This document shows positions 1 to 8,001 of a DNA stretch of 64,000 nt, in pieces. This DNA comes from Aldehydirespirator sp963662645 (GTDB lineage: Bacteria; Actinomycetota; Acidimicrobiia; Acidimicrobiales; Aldehydirespiratoraceae), in assembly GCA_963662645.2 (NCBI GenBank), contig OY759762.1:3596001-3660000 (forward strand), in the 5' to 3' direction. A model generated the notes under the pieces. It saw nothing but the letters and a program-made list of their open reading frames with translations, was not told the DNA's origin and did no database searches. Made by a program: the position numbers and the translations under genes. The first letter of the stretch is position 1; each line of letters starts with the position of its first letter.

Positions 1-603
1 TCCCACCCCGCCGGTGGTTCCGATGCGACCGATGATGGCGAGGATCACGTCCTTGGCGGTGGAGTCGGGCGCCAGCGTGCCCTCGACGGTCACCGCCATC
101 GTGCCCGGCCGCATCTGGGGCAGGGTCTGGGTGGCCAGCACGTGCTCCACTTCGCTGGTGCCGATGCCGAAGGCGATGGCCCCGAAGGCGCCGTGGGTGG
201 ATGTGTGGGAGTCGCCGCACACGATGGTCATTCCCGGCTGGGTCAGACCCTGCTCGGGCCCGATCACATGGACGATGCCCTGCTTGGCGTGGCCCATCGG
301 GTAGTTGGTGATGCCGAACTCGTCTGCATTGCGGCGCAGCGTCTCGACCTGAGTGCGGCTCACCTCGTCGGCTATCGGCTTGTCGATGTCGGTGGTTGGA
401 ACGTTGTGATCCTCGGTGGCCACCGTCAGATCGGGTCGCCGCACGCCGCGCCCCGAGAGCCGCAGCCCGTCGAAGGCCTGCGGCGAGGTGACTTCGTGCA
501 CCAGGTGCAGGTCGATGTAGAGCAGGTCGGGCTCGCCGTCGCCGCCGCGCGCCACCGTGTGGCGGTCCCAGATCTTCTCGCTGAGCGTGCGCGCCCCCGT
601 CAT
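1..603 (-). CDS. leuC: 3-isopropylmalate dehydratase large subunit (LeuC), N-terminal part
   Basis: Aconitase-family [4Fe-4S] enzyme that isomerises 2- to 3-isopropylmalate in leucine synthesis (and the citramalate analogue in isoleucine synthesis). The 201 visible residues begin MTGARTLSEKIWDRHTVAR and carry EDHNVPT at about 64-70 and the conserved GDSHTSTHGAFGA stretch at about 130-142. The gene runs off the left edge, so the C-terminal cysteine ligands and leuD are not seen; the family is about 470 residues. ATG at 603 is preceded 7 nt away by a TAGGAT hexamer, which fits a leaderless start. It lies downstream of greA and a small membrane ORF on the same strand. Confidence 0.95.
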   Translation of the reverse strand, partial: MTGARTLSEKIWDRHTVARGGDGEPDLLYIDLHLVHEVTSPQAFDGLRLSGRGVRRPDLTVATEDHNVPTTDIDKPIADEVSRTQVETLRRNADEFGITNYPMGHAKQGIVHVIGPEQGLTQPGMTIVCGDSHTSTHGAFGAIAFGIGTSEVEHVLATQTLPQMRPGTMAVTVEGTLAPDSTAKDVILAIIGRIGTTGGVG

Positions 604-610
604 TGGTCCG

Positions 611-616
611 ATCCTA
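611..616 (-). promoter_or_regulatory. -10 hexamer of a leaderless leuC promoter
   Basis: TAGGAT (minus strand) ends 7 nt before the leuC ATG, so transcription would begin at or next to the start codon. No convincing -35 is visible. Confidence 0.5.
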
Positions 617-630
617 GGCGGGCCTGTGGC

Positions 631-780
631 TCAGCGGTCGCGCCCCGTTATCACGGCCGGCGGGGGATCGTCTGTGGCCGCGTCCCACACGATGAGGGTG
701 GCGGCCGTGCCCAGCAGCAAGGCGCCCACTACCAGGGCGATCCGCGCCCACCGCAGCGTGCGGGGCGGATCGGTGCCCAC
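631..780 (-). CDS. small single-span membrane protein, function unknown
   Basis: A 49-residue ORF starting at GTG 780, 4 nt after the greA stop and 27 nt before leuC on the same strand. It has a short basic N-terminus (RTLRWARI), one hydrophobic segment of about 20 residues (ALVVGALLLGTAATLIVW) and a short charged, proline-containing tail. I do not recognise the family. Spacing and the clear membrane segment argue that it is real. A longer in-frame version reaching into greA is possible but would overlap greA codons, so the short start is preferred. Confidence 0.5.
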   Translation of the reverse strand: MGTDPPRTLRWARIALVVGALLLGTAATLIVWDAATDDPPPAVITGRDR

Positions 781-784
781 CGGT

Positions 785-1261
785 CTAGGACACCTCCACG
801 ACAGTGACCCTCTGGCGACCGCCGGGAGAGTCGAACTCGACGGCGTCTCCCTCGGCCGCGCCCAGAAGTGCCTCGCCCATCGGCGATCCGGGTGACACCA
901 CGACAACGTCGTCCTGCCGCTCCTCGATCACACCGACCAGGAAGCGCTCGGGCTCGTCGTCGCCGTCGTAGAGGACGGTCACCACCGATCCCAGCATTAC
1001 CCCGAAGTCGCCGCCGGTGCCGTTGCCAGCATCGATGATCTCCGCGTTGGTCAGGATCCGCGTGAGATGGACGATGCGGCCCTCCAGTTTGGCCTGCTCC
1101 TCCTTGGCCGCGTGGTAGTCGCCGTTCTCCGACAGGTCGCCCAGCTTGCGGGCGGCTTCGATCTTGTCGGCTATCTCGATGCGGCCTCGGGTGGTTAGCT
1201 CCTGCAGCTCAGCACTCAGCCGGTCGTGCGCGGCCTGCGAGAGGTGATGAGCATCGGGCAC
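785..1261 (-). CDS. greA: transcription elongation factor GreA
   Basis: Cleavage factor that enters the RNA polymerase secondary channel and rescues backtracked complexes. At 158 residues it has the normal family size: an N-terminal coiled coil (about 1-75) with the acidic tip DLSENGDYHAAKEEQAKLE at about 42-60, then the C-terminal FKBP-like domain including VVVVSPGSPMGEALLGAAEGD. The start is GTG at 1261, chosen because TAGATT lies 6 nt upstream (leaderless) and the protein begins MPDAHHLS. It is divergent from leuB and probably heads a transcript with the small ORF and leuC. Confidence 0.96.
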   Translation of the reverse strand: MPDAHHLSQAAHDRLSAELQELTTRGRIEIADKIEAARKLGDLSENGDYHAAKEEQAKLEGRIVHLTRILTNAEIIDAGNGTGGDFGVMLGSVVTVLYDGDDEPERFLVGVIEERQDDVVVVSPGSPMGEALLGAAEGDAVEFDSPGGRQRVTVVEVS

Positions 1262-1267
1262 GACACC

Positions 1268-1273
1268 AATCTA
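1268..1273 (-). promoter_or_regulatory. -10 hexamer of a leaderless greA promoter
   Basis: TAGATT on the minus strand, 6 nt from the greA GTG. Same architecture as leuC, gltX and ispG in this window. Confidence 0.5.
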
Positions 1274-1285
1274 CCGCCCGCGGGA

Positions 1286-1348
1286 TATGCTGATGCCGTG
1301 GCAGACCGGCCCAGCATCGCAATTCCCTAGCGCGCCGTCCCGGCGCGC
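1286..1348 (+). promoter_or_regulatory. candidate leader-peptide attenuator of the leuB-ilvE-cimA operon
   Basis: TATGCT (1286-1291) is followed 6 nt later by a GTG (1298) opening a 10-residue ORF, MADRPSIAIP, that stops at 1328-1330. An 8-bp perfect hairpin (arms 1330-1337 and 1341-1348) begins at the stop codon, and a terminator-like hairpin follows at 1357. greA is divergent, so a terminator pointing at leuB in this gap has no upstream gene to terminate. That suggests a leader transcript. The peptide has two isoleucine codons (ATC, ATT), weak but suggestive for a citramalate/isoleucine operon. Confidence 0.4.
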
Positions 1349-1356
1349 GCCCTCAA

Positions 1357-1387
1357 CCGTCCACCCAGGTGGGCGGTTTCTCTATTT
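1357..1387 (+). terminator. intrinsic-terminator-like hairpin upstream of leuB
   Basis: CCGTCCAC (1357-1364) pairs with GTGGGCGG (1369-1376), one G-T pair, loop CCAG, followed by the T-rich run TTTCTCTATTT. It sits 70-100 nt before the leuB ATG and may be the attenuator terminator. Confidence 0.5.
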
Positions 1388-1459
1388 CGGCACGAAACCT
1401 GAACATCACGACCAGCAGCACCGAGCGGATCAGCAGGCGAGCAACAGGCGAGACCAGTC

Positions 1460-2440
1460 ATGACACATCGAGTGGGAGTCATCGGAGGCGACGGCATCGG
1501 CCCCGAGGTTGTGTCCGAGGGCCTGAAGGTGATCGCAGCCGCGGGCGTGGAGATGGACACGGTCCAATACGACCTCGGCGGCGGCCGCTACATGCGGGAC
1601 GGCACCGTGCTCGACGACGCCACGCTCGACGAGTGGCGGCGGCTCGACGCGCTGTACATGGGCGCGGTCGGCACTCCCGGCGTTCCGCCCGGGATCATCG
1701 AGAGGGGCCTGCTGCTCAAGATGCGCTTCGAGTTGGACCTTTACATCAACCTGCGGCCCTTCACCGCGCCGGGCCACGACTTCGTGGTGATCCGCGAGAA
1801 CACCGAGGGCACCTACGCGGGCGAGGGCGGCTTCCTGCGTCGGGGCACCCCGCAGGAGATCGCCACCCAGGGCTCGGTCAACACCCGCCACGGCGTCGAG
1901 CGGGCCGTCCGCTACGGCTTCGACCTGGCCATGACGAGGCGAAAGCACGTGACGCTGGTGCACAAGACGAACGTGCTCACCTTCGCCGGCGACCTGTGGG
2001 AGCGCACCTTCAACGAGGTCGCGGCGGGATACCCCGAAGTGTCGACGGCCTACAACCACGTCGATGCGGCGTGCATCTACTTCGTGGAGGATCCCGCCCG
2101 CTACGACGTGATCGTCACCGACAACCTCTTCGGCGACATCCTCACCGACCTCGGCGGCGCGGTCTCGGGCGGCATCGGGCTGGCGCCCACCGCCAACCTG
2201 CACCCCGGACGGGTGTCCATGTTCGAGCCGGTCCACGGCTCGGCGCCCGACATAGTCGGCACAGGCCGAGCCAACCCCGTCGCGGCGGTGCTCTCGGGCG
2301 CGATGATGTTGGACCACCTCGGTGAGACCGACGCCGCCGAGCGGATCCGCAAGGCCTGCGACCGGCCGGAGTCGCTCGCGGGCACCACCAGCGAGATCGG
2401 AGACGCCATCGTCGACCGCCTCGCCGACCAGACCATCTGA
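1460..2440 (+). CDS. leuB: 3-isopropylmalate dehydrogenase
   Basis: NAD-dependent oxidative decarboxylase of the leucine pathway; in organisms with citramalate synthase it also serves isoleucine synthesis. 326 residues, typical of the short actinobacterial LeuB. Visible marks are GDGIGPE at 10-16, RENTEGTYAGEGG at 112-124, the substrate lysine in VHKTNVLT (about 167-174), the metal and substrate signature DNLFGDILTDLGGAVSGG at 221-238 and the NAD-site EPVHGSAPDI at 256-265. It is the first gene of leuB-ilvE-cimA, 44 nt before ilvE. Confidence 0.95.
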   Translation: MTHRVGVIGGDGIGPEVVSEGLKVIAAAGVEMDTVQYDLGGGRYMRDGTVLDDATLDEWRRLDALYMGAVGTPGVPPGIIERGLLLKMRFELDLYINLRPFTAPGHDFVVIRENTEGTYAGEGGFLRRGTPQEIATQGSVNTRHGVERAVRYGFDLAMTRRKHVTLVHKTNVLTFAGDLWERTFNEVAAGYPEVSTAYNHVDAACIYFVEDPARYDVIVTDNLFGDILTDLGGAVSGGIGLAPTANLHPGRVSMFEPVHGSAPDIVGTGRANPVAAVLSGAMMLDHLGETDAAERIRKACDRPESLAGTTSEIGDAIVDRLADQTI

Positions 2441-2484
2441 TCTCGACACAACACGAAGACCACTCACGGAAGGCCACCGCAGAC

Positions 2485-3405
2485 ATGCCCATCACCCCCA
2501 GCAAGCACATCTGGATGAACGGCGAGCTCGTCGAATGGAACGACGCGAAGATCCACGTGCTGTCGCACTCCCTGCACTACGGGACGGGAGTGTTCGAGGG
2601 AATCCGCACGTATGCCACCGACGACGGCCCCGCCGTCTTCCGGCTGACCGACCACATCCAGCGGCTCTACAACTCGGCCAAGATCCTCAACATGCCCATG
2701 CCGTACTCGGTGCCCGAGATCGTGGACGCCTGCAAGCTGGTGGTGCGCGACAGCGGTCTGCCCGAGTGCTATGTGCGACCGATCGCCTATTACGGCTACG
2801 GCGAGATCGGGCTGTCCACCGCCGGCTGCACCACCGACATCGCCATCGCGGTGTGGCCCTGGGGCGCCTACCTGGGCGACGACGCCCTCACCAAAGGCGT
2901 GCGGTTGAAGATCTCGTCGTGGGCCCGCCACGACCACAACATCATGCCGCCCGCCTCAAAGACCACCGGCAACTACGCCAACTCGACTCTGGCCAAGATG
3001 GAGGCTCTGCGGGCCGGCTACGACGAGGCCATCATGCTGAATCCAGCCGGGCTGGTGTCCGAGTGCAGCGGCGAGAACATCTTCGCGGGCACCCCCGACG
3101 TGCTGGTGACGCCGCCGCTGTCGTCCGGCGCGCTGCCCGGCCTCACCCAGGACTCGGTGATCTCCATCGCCCGCGACATCGGCATCGACGTGATGATCGG
3201 CGATCTGGCCCGCAGCGATCTGTACATCGCGCAGGAGATATTCGTGTGCGGCACCGCCACCGAGGTCGGCGCGGTCAATTCGGTGGACGACCGTCCCCTG
3301 GAGTGTCCCGGCCCGCGCACCCTGGCCATCGCCGAGGCCTACGCGGACGTCGTGCGGGGCCGCAACGACCGTTACAAGACGTGGAACGAATACGTCCATG
3401 AGTAG
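2485..3405 (+). CDS. ilvE: branched-chain amino acid aminotransferase
   Basis: Fold-type IV PLP transaminase that makes or deaminates leucine, isoleucine and valine. 306 residues. The PLP lysine is K159 in PPASKTTGNYANS, and the family stretch MLNPAGLVSECSGENIF follows at about 184-200. HYGTGVFEGIRTY at 31-43 is the usual N-terminal motif. A GGAAGG ribosome site precedes ATG 2485. Its last codons (YVHE-stop) lie in the first copy of a 41-nt tandem repeat that also forms the cimA start. Confidence 0.95.
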   Translation: MPITPSKHIWMNGELVEWNDAKIHVLSHSLHYGTGVFEGIRTYATDDGPAVFRLTDHIQRLYNSAKILNMPMPYSVPEIVDACKLVVRDSGLPECYVRPIAYYGYGEIGLSTAGCTTDIAIAVWPWGAYLGDDALTKGVRLKISSWARHDHNIMPPASKTTGNYANSTLAKMEALRAGYDEAIMLNPAGLVSECSGENIFAGTPDVLVTPPLSSGALPGLTQDSVISIARDIGIDVMIGDLARSDLYIAQEIFVCGTATEVGAVNSVDDRPLECPGPRTLAIAEAYADVVRGRNDRYKTWNEYVHE

Positions 3406-3516
3406 CGAGACTGCGCTCGGGTTCGGGCGGGTATGTCCGTGAGCGGCGTCGCGGCGCCCGGTTTCGGGCGGATATGTCCATGAGCAGCGAGGCTGCGCCC
3501 CGACCGTCGGTGGAGA
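3394..3516 (+). repeat. 41-nt tandem triplication joining ilvE and cimA, with two chained micro-ORFs
   Basis: Three diverged 41-nt units start at 3394, 3435 and 3476, each containing GTCC(A/G)TGAG. ATG 3398 overlaps the ilvE stop (ATGAGTAG) and encodes MSSETALGFGRVCP, whose TGA overlaps GTG 3439. That opens MSGVAAPGFGRICP, whose TGA overlaps ATG 3480, the cimA start (MSSEAAPRPSVEIY). So the ilvE tail and the cimA head are copies of one unit, and both 14-codon micro-ORFs are still open and linked by NTGA overlaps. Confidence 0.75.
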
Positions 3517-5093
3517 TCTACGACACCACCCTGCGCGACGGCACGCAGTTGGAGGGCATCTCGCTCACCGTGGACGACAAGCTGCGCATCGCCGAGCAGC
3601 TCGACTATCTCGGGGTGGCCTTCATCGAGGGGGGCTGGCCGGGCGCCAATCCCAAAGACGACGAGTTCTTCGAGCGGGCCCGCAAAGAGCTCGACCTGCA
3701 GGTCAGCGAGCTCGTCGCCTTCGGCTCCACCCGCCGGGCCCGGGGCAGGGTCGACTCCGACCAGGTGCTGGCCCACCTCGCCACCGCGGGCACCCCGACG
3801 GTGTGCATCGTCGGCAAGTGCTGGGACTACCACGTCACCGAGGCCCTGCAGACCACCCTGGACGAGGGCGTGGACATGGTGGCCGACTCAGTGGAGTTCC
3901 TGGTGGCCGCGGGCAAGCGGGTGCTGTTCGACGCCGAGCACTTCTTCGACGGCTTCAGCCGCAATCCCGAGTTCAGCCTGCGGGTGCTGGAGGCCGCGGC
4001 CATGGCTGGCGCGTCCACCGTCGTGCTGTGCGACACCAACGGCGGCACGCTGCCCGACGACATCTCCGAAGCCGTTTCGGCGGTGGCGGCCCACGTGGAC
4101 TGCGAGGTCGGCATCCACCTTCACAACGACACCGGCTGCGGGGTGGCCAACGCGCTGGCCGCGGTGCAGGCCGGCGCCGTGCACGTGCAGGGCACCATCA
4201 ACGGATACGGGGAGCGGGTCGGCAACTGCGACCTGGTGCCCATCATCGCCAATCTCGAGCTGAAAATGGGCATGCGGGCGCTGCCCGAGGGCCGCCTGCC
4301 CCGCCTCACATCGGTGTCGCACCACGTGGCCGAGCTGGTCAACCTGCCCATTAACCCCCAACAGCCCTACGTCGGGGCCAGCGCCTTCGCCCACAAGGCG
4401 GGGCTGCACGCCAGCGCGCTGAGCCGCCGTCCCGACGCCTACGAGCACGTCTCCCCGGAGCTGGTCGGCAACGGCACCCGGGTGCTGGTGTCGGAGATGG
4501 CCGGCCGCTCCACGCTGGAGATGAGGGCGGCCGAGCTCGGTCTGGACATCGACGGCCGGGTGCTCGGCGATGTGATCGACACCCTCAAGCGCCTGGAGCA
4601 CGCCGGATACCACTTCGAGGCGGCCGACGCCTCCCTGGAGCTGCTGATGCGGGGCGCGGCCGGCTGGGAGCAGGACTACTTCAAGCTGGAGTCGTTCCGG
4701 GTGTCGATGGACCACCGCTCGGGAACCGGGGCTAGAGCCTGGAACGATGTCTCCGTAGAGGTCGACACCGAGGCCACTGTCAAGCTGTGGGTCGGCGGAG
4801 AGCGCCGGGTGGCGGTGGGGGAGGGCAACGGCCCCGTCAACGCCCTCGACACCGCGCTGCGGTCCGCCCTCGGCGACCGCTACCCGGCTCTGGAGCACAT
4901 CTCGCTCACCGACTTCAAGGTCCGGGTCCTCGACACCCAGAAGGGCACCGGAGCGGTCACCCGGGTCCTGGTCGACTCCACCGACCGCCGCAAGGTGTGG
5001 ACCACCATCGGCGTGTCCGAGAACATCATCGAAGCGTCCTGGCAGGCCTTGGCCGACTCGGTCGTCTACGGCCTCCTCCACGCCGACGACTGA
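3480..5093 (+). CDS. cimA: (R)-citramalate synthase
   Basis: Condenses pyruvate with acetyl-CoA to citramalate, the threonine-independent route to 2-oxobutanoate and isoleucine. 537 residues: an HMGL-like TIM barrel with DTTLRDGTQLEG at about 15-26, the metal-binding GIHLHNDTGCGVANALA near 210, and the second-half motif FAHKAGLHASA. A C-terminal LeuA-type regulatory domain covers about 410-535. The family-specific spacing and FDGFSRNPEFSL favour CimA over LeuA. Start ATG 3480 is preferred to ATG 3474 because it aligns with the repeat-derived start-stop overlaps upstream. It follows ilvE directly, consistent with an isoleucine/leucine operon. Confidence 0.93.
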   Translation: MSSEAAPRPSVEIYDTTLRDGTQLEGISLTVDDKLRIAEQLDYLGVAFIEGGWPGANPKDDEFFERARKELDLQVSELVAFGSTRRARGRVDSDQVLAHLATAGTPTVCIVGKCWDYHVTEALQTTLDEGVDMVADSVEFLVAAGKRVLFDAEHFFDGFSRNPEFSLRVLEAAAMAGASTVVLCDTNGGTLPDDISEAVSAVAAHVDCEVGIHLHNDTGCGVANALAAVQAGAVHVQGTINGYGERVGNCDLVPIIANLELKMGMRALPEGRLPRLTSVSHHVAELVNLPINPQQPYVGASAFAHKAGLHASALSRRPDAYEHVSPELVGNGTRVLVSEMAGRSTLEMRAAELGLDIDGRVLGDVIDTLKRLEHAGYHFEAADASLELLMRGAAGWEQDYFKLESFRVSMDHRSGTGARAWNDVSVEVDTEATVKLWVGGERRVAVGEGNGPVNALDTALRSALGDRYPALEHISLTDFKVRVLDTQKGTGAVTRVLVDSTDRRKVWTTIGVSENIIEASWQALADSVVYGLLHADD

Positions 5094-5111
5094 TCACATC
5101 GCCAGCGCGCC

Positions 5112-5117
5112 TACGCT
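5112..5117 (+). promoter_or_regulatory. -10 hexamer of a leaderless promoter for the 5125 gene
   Basis: TACGCT ends 7 nt before GTG 5125. Confidence 0.4.
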
Positions 5118-5124
5118 TCGCTTC

Positions 5125-5652
5125 GTGGCTGCTCCCTCCCACGTTCCCGCCACAGCGCATCCCCCGACGCTGTACCAGTCGCCGCCGCGGCGCGAGGACC
5201 CCTGGACGGCGGACCGGCCCGGCGAGGTGGTCGGCGCCGAGCCCGCAGCTGGCCCGGGTCTGGGCAGCCAGGGCCCTGACCAGGGATACGCGCTCAAGCT
5301 GGCCGAGCGCTTCGCCGGCCAACTCATGCTGGCCGCCGGAGAGCGCGAGGACCACGCCTTGGCCGGATGCGTGGCGGTGGCGCTGCGCCGGGCATCAATC
5401 TTCGGCCGGGCCCCGGTGATGCACGACGTGCGCCTGGCCCTCGAGCTGTTCGGCTTTCTGGACGAGGCCGACGCCGAGTTGGTTGCCTGGCGCCGGGACC
5501 GATTCGCCGGCGCGGCCGGCCACCACGGCTACCACGTCAAGCTGAGACTGGCCGATCTGGTGCCGACCGAGACGCTCCGTCTCACCCCGGCCGCGGTCGC
5601 CGCGGCCCGCGCCCGGAGTTGGCGCGCGGCGCTGGGGCCCCTAGCGGACTAG
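5125..5652 (+). CDS. conserved-looking hypothetical protein
   Basis: 175 residues from GTG 5125, which has a leaderless-type -10. The first 50 residues are proline- and alanine-rich and probably disordered. The rest (about 53-170) looks globular and helical, with GYALKLAERFAGQLMLAAGERE and a tail HVKLRLADLVPTETLRLTPAAV. No membrane segment, signal peptide or known catalytic motif is seen, and I do not recognise the family. It lies between cimA and the convergent RDD gene. Confidence 0.6.
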   Translation: MAAPSHVPATAHPPTLYQSPPRREDPWTADRPGEVVGAEPAAGPGLGSQGPDQGYALKLAERFAGQLMLAAGEREDHALAGCVAVALRRASIFGRAPVMHDVRLALELFGFLDEADAELVAWRRDRFAGAAGHHGYHVKLRLADLVPTETLRLTPAAVAAARARSWRAALGPLAD

Positions 5653-5682
5653 TTCAGGCCCCGTCGGCCGCCCGGCGGCGCG

Positions 5683-6273
5683 TCAGGCCTTGACGACGAG
5701 GGTTCCGGCCGCCTTGTCGTGCCACCCCTGGCGGACCTTGTCCCAGAGGAGCGAGACGTAGACCAGCAGCGACAGGATCCATCCGACGACAGGAATGAAG
5801 CCGAGCACCGCGGGGATGATCCATCGGACGATCGATTTGCCCCATCCGGGCGCCAGGCCGTTGTCGGCCCGCACGACCTTGATGCGCGCAGCCATCTTTC
5901 CGAGGGTCTGGCCCCTAGTGGCGATCAGGGTCACCTCGTAGAGGATGCCAATGGCGACTGCCAGGAGCGCGAATCCGATGAAGGTCCCGGTTACCGCGGC
6001 GGAGTTCTCCTCCGTCCAGTCTTCGGAATCGACGCCCAGCGCCGCGGCGATGCCAACAGCGAACAGGATCAGGACGGCCACGAGCATGATCACCGCATCG
6101 AGGATCCTCGCGCCCAGGCGTCTGCCGGCTCCGGCGAGTTCTACGGTCCCGCCGGTGCCGATAGCGGCCCAGCCCGTCATCGTCTGGGGACTCTGCGACG
6201 CCGGTCCCGGCGGGGGAGGGGGCGGTGACGACCAACTCGAGTCGTCTGGCGGGGGCGGGGGCATGTCGGACAT
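5683..6273 (-). CDS. RDD-family membrane protein
   Basis: 196 residues. A proline/serine-rich cytoplasmic head (MSDMPPPPPDDSSWSSPPPP, to about residue 40) is followed by an RDD domain beginning LAGAGRRLGARILDAVIM, with three or four membrane spans. The family motif GQTLGKMAARIKVVRADNG lies near 120-140. RDD proteins are poorly understood; some act in ion or osmotic homeostasis. Start ATG 6273 has a strong GAAGGAG site 7 nt upstream. A longer ORF into gltX on the opposite strand was rejected. It is divergent from gltX. Confidence 0.85.
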   Translation of the reverse strand: MSDMPPPPPDDSSWSSPPPPPPGPASQSPQTMTGWAAIGTGGTVELAGAGRRLGARILDAVIMLVAVLILFAVGIAAALGVDSEDWTEENSAAVTGTFIGFALLAVAIGILYEVTLIATRGQTLGKMAARIKVVRADNGLAPGWGKSIVRWIIPAVLGFIPVVGWILSLLVYVSLLWDKVRQGWHDKAAGTLVVKA

Positions 6274-6390
6274 GGCGTGCTCCTTCGGCCTCGAAGACGG
6301 GCGCTCAGACGACGGTAGCAGAGCGCGCCGGCGTGAGATCAAGGTTCGGTTGTCCCGATTGCGCTCCACAGGAGCCTCGCAGTGCGTCGC

Positions 6391-6396
6391 TAGTCT
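6391..6396 (+). promoter_or_regulatory. -10 hexamer of a leaderless gltX promoter
   Basis: TAGTCT ends 6 nt before the gltX GTG at 6403. Confidence 0.5.
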
Positions 6397-6402
6397 CGCT
6401 GT

Positions 6403-7869
6403 GTGAGTTCGGTCAGGGTTCGGTTCGCGCCTGCGCCTACGGGGTTTCTGCATGTGGGCAGCGCCCGGACGGCGCTGTTCAACTGGCTGTTCGCCCGCCA
6501 TTGCGGCGGCGAGATGGTGCTGCGGGTGGAGGACACCGACGCCGCGCTGAAGACCCAGGAGTACGTGGACGCCATCGTCGAGCCGCTGCGGTGGCTGGGC
6601 ATCGACTGGGACTCGGGGCCTCACTTCCAGTCGGAGCGGCGTGACATTCACGGAGCCGCTATCGAGCAACTGCTGGCCGACGGCACCGCCTACTACTGCG
6701 ACCTCACTCGGGCCGAGATCGAGGAGCGGTGCGCCGCCGCCGGCCTTCCGGTCGGCTACCACGGCTGGTCACGCGACCGCGGCGTGAGCGACGGGCCGGG
6801 CGTCGTGGTGCGGTTCCGCTGCCCCGACCACGGCGAGACGGTCGTCGAGGACGTGGTGCGCGGCCGGGTCGGCTTCCCGAACGAGTCGCTGGAGGACTTC
6901 GTGATCCGGCGGGGCGACGGCTCGCCCACCTTCCATCTGGCCAACGCGGTGGACGACCACCACATGGGGATCACCCATGTGATCCGGGGCGAGGACCTCC
7001 TCAACACCACGCCCAGGGTGATGCTGATCTGGCAGGCCCTCGGCTTCGGCGAGCCGCCGGTGTACGCCCACCTGCCGCTGCTGGTGAACGCCAAGCGCCA
7101 GAAGCTGTCCAAGCGCCGCGACGACGTGGCCCTCCACAACTACCAGCGGCGGGGCTACCTGCCCGAGGCCATGGTCAACCACTTGGCCCTGCTGGGTTGG
7201 GGGCCGCCCGACGACGTGGAGATCCGCCCGCTGGACGAGATCGTCGAACTGTTCGACCTTGCCGCGGTCAAGCCGGCCCCGGCGTTCTTCGACCCCGCCC
7301 GCCTCGACCACATCAACTCGGCCTACATCAGGGCGCTCACACCCGATCAGTTCGCCGACCGGGCCCTGCCGTTCGCGGCAGGCGTCGGCGCCGTCGACGG
7401 CGATGCGGGCGGGATGGCCGACGGGCAGGGCGCATCCGAGGACGCGCCGGCGCGCACCGAGCGGGTCCGCGCCGCCACCCTGCGGCTCGCGGGCGACCTC
7501 CAGCAGAGGGTCGCTACTCTCACCGACGTCGCAGGCTGGATCGACTGGATAGTGGCCGACGACGTGGTCTGCGACGAGAAGGCCTGGCACAAGTCGATCG
7601 TCAAGGGCAGGGCGGCTGCGGAGGTGCTCGAGGCGGTGGAGGCCCGGCTGGCCCGCGACGATTTCTCCTCCGCCGAGCGGCTGGAGGCCATCGTCATGGG
7701 CGTGGGCGACGATCTGACCGAGAGCATCGGGGCCCGGGTGCGGTCCCAGCCCCCGGTCCGGGTAGCGCTGTCGGGCACCGGCGCGGGCTTGCCCCTGTGG
7801 GAGCCGATGCGCCTGCTGGGCAAAGAAGAGACGCTCCGGCGGATCCGAGCCGCCCGCGAACGTCTCTGA
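6403..7869 (+). CDS. gltX: glutamate-tRNA ligase
   Basis: Class I aminoacyl-tRNA synthetase charging tRNA-Glu (and possibly tRNA-Gln for the transamidation route). 488 residues. The HIGH motif appears as FLHVGS at 15-20 and KMSKS as KLSKR at 234-238. RVEDTD at 41-46 and the GEDLL stretch near 196-200 are also present, and the anticodon-binding domain occupies the last 200 residues. An acidic, glycine-rich insert lies near 325-350 (DGDAGGMADGQGASEDAPA). Start GTG 6403 is leaderless and gives the expected VRVRFAPAPTG N-terminus. Confidence 0.95.
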   Translation: MSSVRVRFAPAPTGFLHVGSARTALFNWLFARHCGGEMVLRVEDTDAALKTQEYVDAIVEPLRWLGIDWDSGPHFQSERRDIHGAAIEQLLADGTAYYCDLTRAEIEERCAAAGLPVGYHGWSRDRGVSDGPGVVVRFRCPDHGETVVEDVVRGRVGFPNESLEDFVIRRGDGSPTFHLANAVDDHHMGITHVIRGEDLLNTTPRVMLIWQALGFGEPPVYAHLPLLVNAKRQKLSKRRDDVALHNYQRRGYLPEAMVNHLALLGWGPPDDVEIRPLDEIVELFDLAAVKPAPAFFDPARLDHINSAYIRALTPDQFADRALPFAAGVGAVDGDAGGMADGQGASEDAPARTERVRAATLRLAGDLQQRVATLTDVAGWIDWIVADDVVCDEKAWHKSIVKGRAAAEVLEAVEARLARDDFSSAERLEAIVMGVGDDLTESIGARVRSQPPVRVALSGTGAGLPLWEPMRLLGKEETLRRIRAARERL

Positions 7870-7893
7870 CCGGTAGCGAGAGGCACGCAGCCG

Positions 7894-7909
7894 TCCGCCG
7901 TCAGGCGGA
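7894..7909. terminator. short hairpin between convergent gltX and the FN3 gene
   Basis: TCCGCC (7894-7899), loop GTCA, GGCGGA (7904-7909). There is no T-run, so it is at best a weak or factor-dependent terminator. The rest of 7870-8001 shows nothing else. Confidence 0.25.
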
Positions 7910-8001
7910 GTAGGGCGCGGCCGCGGGCAAGGGCGCAGGCGGAGCGACGTTCTCGCAGGCGCTGGAGTTGGCGCTTCGGCTGCGTCGGTCGGGCGTGGGC
8001 A

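Noticed and set aside
1287..1463. 58-codon ORF from ATG 1287 ending in an ATGA overlap with leuB
   Set aside because: It runs through both hairpins, has no ribosome site and reads as low-information text; the GTG 1298 leader with its own -10 is more economical.
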